Part shown: in pieces, positions 61,909 to 64,000 of the stretch
How the letters are laid out: each line of letters starts with the position of its first letter
How positions within the stretch are numbered: the stretch's first letter is position 1
NCBI RefSeq assembly: GCF_042684265.1
Contig: NZ_JBHULB010000008.1
Coordinates: 310,001 to 374,000 of the forward strand
Reading direction: 5' to 3'
From: Croceitalea marina
Lineage (GTDB): Bacteria > Bacteroidota > Bacteroidia > Flavobacteriales > Flavobacteriaceae
Length of the DNA: 64,000 nucleotides
Made by a program: the position numbers and the translations under genes
The notes under the pieces: generated by a model
What the model saw: only the letters and a program-made list of their open reading frames with translations
Databases searched by the model: none
Told to the model about the DNA's origin: nothing

Positions 61909-62622
61909 ATGAAAAGACAGTTATTAATTTATGGCAGTGGTCGCCATACCGTACCTTTCTTAAAGTATATGGCACAAATGACCGGAAAAGAAAATCCGAA
62001 CATTTGTTTTATACCCACCGCCAGCGGAGATGATGAGGGCTATATTGCCAGGTTTTATGAGGTTTGTAGCCAAATTAAGGTGAAACCTCATGTTTTAAAG
62101 GTTTGGATAAACTCTTATGACCAAAAGGAAACCTTTGAGGCCATTATCAATAAAATGGATGCCATCGTAGTCGGAGGAGGAAACACCTTAAACATGCTAG
62201 CTATATGGAAAGCCCAGGGTATTGATGTTCTCTTGCGCAAAGCTTATGAGAATGGTACCGTGATGGGGGGTGGTAGTGCAGGCTCTTTATGTTGGACCAG
62301 CGGCGGAACTACAGACTCGCGGCCAGTAGAACTTAGTATTGTAGAAGGATTAGCCTTTATAAAGAAAAGCCATTGCCCGCATTACAACTCAGAAAAGTCT
62401 CGAAGACCGCTTTATCATAAAAATATTTTAGAAGGAAAATTAACCGATGGTTACGCCTGTGACGACCGTTCAGCAATTCATTTTATTAATGAAAAGGTAG
62501 AAAATTCCGTGGCTTTAGATAGCGACAATCACTCGTACTACGTTTACAAAAAAAATGGAACAATTCGCGAGGATAGAATTCCGGGTGAAGTAATTGGCCA
62601 ATCATCAACAAAACAGGACTAA
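61909..62622 (+). CDS. Peptidase E-like (S51) dipeptidase
   Basis: 237 residues of the class I glutamine amidotransferase-like fold. The nucleophile Ser lies in MGGGSAGSLCW, with the partner Asp in TTDSRP and His in SHCPHYNSE, and the glycine-rich VVGGGNTLNML segment before it. Peptidase E hydrolyses Asp-Xaa dipeptides in the cytoplasm. It ends in TAATG, which would couple it to the damaged small gene next to it. Confidence 0.9.
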   Translation: MKRQLLIYGSGRHTVPFLKYMAQMTGKENPNICFIPTASGDDEGYIARFYEVCSQIKVKPHVLKVWINSYDQKETFEAIINKMDAIVVGGGNTLNMLAIWKAQGIDVLLRKAYENGTVMGGGSAGSLCWTSGGTTDSRPVELSIVEGLAFIKKSHCPHYNSEKSRRPLYHKNILEGKLTDGYACDDRSAIHFINEKVENSVALDSDNHSYYVYKKNGTIREDRIPGEVIGQSSTKQD

Positions 62623-62623
62623 T

Positions 62624-62815
62624 GTGGGTGTATTTTGGGATTTATTGCAGCAAGACGAACTAGAAAAGTAACAACAACAAGCCGACAATATTGAAGACCG
62701 CGTTACACATTTAGAGCTTGAACTTGAAAAAACTAGAGCCTTGCTTAAAAAAACATTGGTCGCTTTAGAAGAACATTTGAATAAAGATATTGATGGCGAT
62801 GGGCAGACGGGTTAA
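62624..62815 (+). pseudogene. Small coiled-coil protein gene with an in-frame stop
   Basis: Read from GTG at 62624, the frame gives VGVFWDLLQQDELEK, then a TAA at codon 16 (62669-62671), then QQQQADNIEDRVTHLELELE...LNKDIDGDGQTG and a TAA at 62813. The second part is a regular coiled coil ending in an acidic, EF-hand-like D-x-D-G-D-G motif. The continuity of sense on both sides of the stop shows one gene of 63 codons broken by a single nonsense codon, or read through. It is too short for the usual ORF threshold and has no ATG after the stop. Confidence 0.6.
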
Positions 62816-62843
62816 GGTCTTATTTCAGTATCTTTAAAAGGCA

Positions 62844-64000
62844 ATGTTTCATCAATCATCATTAAAAAACGAAATCCGGAATACTCTTGTCATCTATTTG
62901 TTGACATGGCTTGGTGTTTTTATACTGGTTACAAGCATAATTTCACGAGGCAAACGAACATTTTATGAGGCGGCCGGTTTGTTTCTCGAATTTTTGTCAA
63001 ATTCTAGTTTTATTGTAGCCATTCATATGCTTTTTGCAGTGGCTTTAGTTCTTTTCTTAATTATTAGATACTTTATCAGAACCTATAAAAAGAAAGGTGC
63101 TAAAATTGCCCTTAAACAATTGGCCATTCGGTTTCTTGCCCCCGTACTTATCGTTTTTATTGTGCTTAAAACTTTGATTTTCGCCAATTCTAACGAAAAC
63201 TATTCTTATGATTGGGCAGAACATTTTATGAATAACAAAGGTGCACCCAATGCTTTGTACGACGTAGACAAAATGCATCGGGGCATGAGTACTTTTGGCT
63301 GGGGTTCGGTAGACAATGAAATTGCTACCGATGCCCTTATTAAAGCCAATATAGAATGGGTTGCCGTTATTCCGTTCATCGATCAAGAAGATGAAACCTC
63401 TAAAACCGTTAGAAGACCGGTAGACGCCGATGCCCCGTGGTTGTATAGAGATTTTGTTTTTATAAAGTCTATAAAGGCGATGCATAAGAAAGGGCTACAT
63501 GTACAATTAAAGCCCCACTTATGGACCTTTAGCGGTTGGCGCGCGAATCTCAGCTTAGCCTCGGACGCAGAATGGGATACTTGGTTCGACTCTTATGAAA
63601 ATTATATGTTGTACTATGCGCGTTTCGCAGAACATACCGGGGTTGAATTATTTTGTGTAGGCACCGAGCTTAAGACATCGATAAAAAAACAACCCGAACG
63701 CTGGAAAAAACTCATACGGAAAATAAGGGGAATTTATTCAGGGAAGTTAACCTATGCCGCAAATTGGCATGACGAATATGAATATATCGATTTTTGGGGA
63801 GATTTAGATTATATAGGAATTCAGGCCTATTTTCCCCTTACGAAAAACAAAAGTCCTGATTTAGAAACTATAGAAAAAGGTTGGGACAGGCATATCGCTA
63901 AACTTGAGAAACTGCACCTAACCTACAAAAAACCGATTCTATTTACCGAGGTCGGATATAAAAGTGATGTTTCAGCTACCATAAAGCCGTGGGAGTGGGG
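62844..64000 (+). CDS. Membrane-anchored GH113-like glycosidase (3' end beyond window)
   Basis: The frame is open from ATG 62844 to the end of the window (385 codons). Three hydrophobic segments (about 14-36, 55-78, 96-113) anchor the protein, and from about 140 a TIM-barrel-like domain begins (MHRGMSTFGWG, HLWTFSGWR, ANWHDEYEYIDFWGDLDYIGIQAYFP). Candidate acid/base Glu275 lies in CVGTELK and the nucleophile Glu369 in FTEVGY, as in the GH113/GH5-type retaining enzymes. It would act on a mannan-like or wall glycan facing the periplasm. The C terminus is missing here. Confidence 0.8.
   Translation, partial: MFHQSSLKNEIRNTLVIYLLTWLGVFILVTSIISRGKRTFYEAAGLFLEFLSNSSFIVAIHMLFAVALVLFLIIRYFIRTYKKKGAKIALKQLAIRFLAPVLIVFIVLKTLIFANSNENYSYDWAEHFMNNKGAPNALYDVDKMHRGMSTFGWGSVDNEIATDALIKANIEWVAVIPFIDQEDETSKTVRRPVDADAPWLYRDFVFIKSIKAMHKKGLHVQLKPHLWTFSGWRANLSLASDAEWDTWFDSYENYMLYYARFAEHTGVELFCVGTELKTSIKKQPERWKKLIRKIRGIYSGKLTYAANWHDEYEYIDFWGDLDYIGIQAYFPLTKNKSPDLETIEKGWDRHIAKLEKLHLTYKKPILFTEVGYKSDVSATIKPWEW

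Noticed and set aside
63057..63485. 142-codon minus-strand frame
   Set aside because: Opposite the GH113-like gene, which has strong motifs and runs through the region.
1..64000. CRISPR array, rRNA, tRNA, or insertion sequence
   Set aside because: No regularly spaced direct repeats, no rRNA or cloverleaf-like sequence and no transposase gene were noticed on reading either strand.

Overview
The window is AT-rich chromosomal DNA from a member of the Bacteroidota, most likely a marine Flavobacteriaceae (Maribacter/Zobellia/Arenibacter-like). The reasons are lipoproteins and SusC-like TonB receptor architecture, TAnnTTTG-type -7 promoter boxes with mostly weak Shine-Dalgarno sequences, several families typical of this group (DUF6090, 2TM-domain, LETM1-related biofilm protein, transmembrane AraC, DUF2490, alpha/beta hydrolase-OsmC fusion), and an arsenosugar-type glycosyltransferase and a GH113-like enzyme. 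The genus is inference. No rRNA, tRNA, CRISPR array or transposase was seen.

Layout. 0.1-4.2 kb: two surface lipoproteins (FN3 + six Kelch-like repeats; FN3 + leucine-rich L-domain repeats) and a small exported protein. 4.3-13.8 kb: a PLP decarboxylase, then a tight eight-gene plus-strand run (PD40-SnoaL protein, TMEM175-like channel, M28 and M1 peptidases, arginase-family protein, nitrilase, metal-receptor-like protein, YdeI-like protein) that looks devoted to peptide and amino-nitrogen use. 13.8-22.5 kb: MFS transporter and DUF1272 protein, a giant PD40-amidohydrolase, a CDP-alcohol phosphatidyltransferase and two amidohydrolase lipoproteins. 22.45-28.15 kb: an accessory island, all minus strand, with two DUF6090 genes, an S41 peptidase, a membrane AraC regulator and the mobile mystery protein A/B (HTH + Fic) pair, bounded by repeated hairpin elements. 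28.2-39 kb: methyltransferase, membrane protein, sortilin-like propeller protein, DUF2490 protein, hydrolase-OsmC fusion, M16 protease, Cu/Zn SOD. 39-43.8 kb: ECF sigma/anti-sigma/isochorismatase operon, and a VOC + arsenosugar glycosyltransferase pair beside a DUF547 lipoprotein. 43.8-49.1 kb: outer-membrane barrel, TPR lipoprotein, a DUF4331 protein split over two genes, a LETM1-related protein. 49.2-56.7 kb: a LytTR response regulator with five tandem small 2TM proteins and a histidine kinase whose C terminus is itself a 2TM domain, interrupted by a plus-strand AraC / duplicated ABM-SnoaL / cupin module. 56.8-64 kb: C-type lectin protein, TonB receptor, DEAD-box helicase, peptidase E, a small gene broken by an in-frame stop, and a membrane-anchored GH113-like enzyme running off the end.

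The two most interesting structures are (i) the repeated hairpin elements beside the DUF6090 genes, whose loops and outer arms are conserved while the inner stems differ in sequence but stay self-complementary, suggesting a selected folded DNA or RNA element in a cassette-like island; and (ii) the kinase / 2TM array / LytTR locus, in which a small membrane domain has been amplified as stand-alone genes and fused to the kinase. All functional assignments rest on motif recognition by eye; no database search was run.
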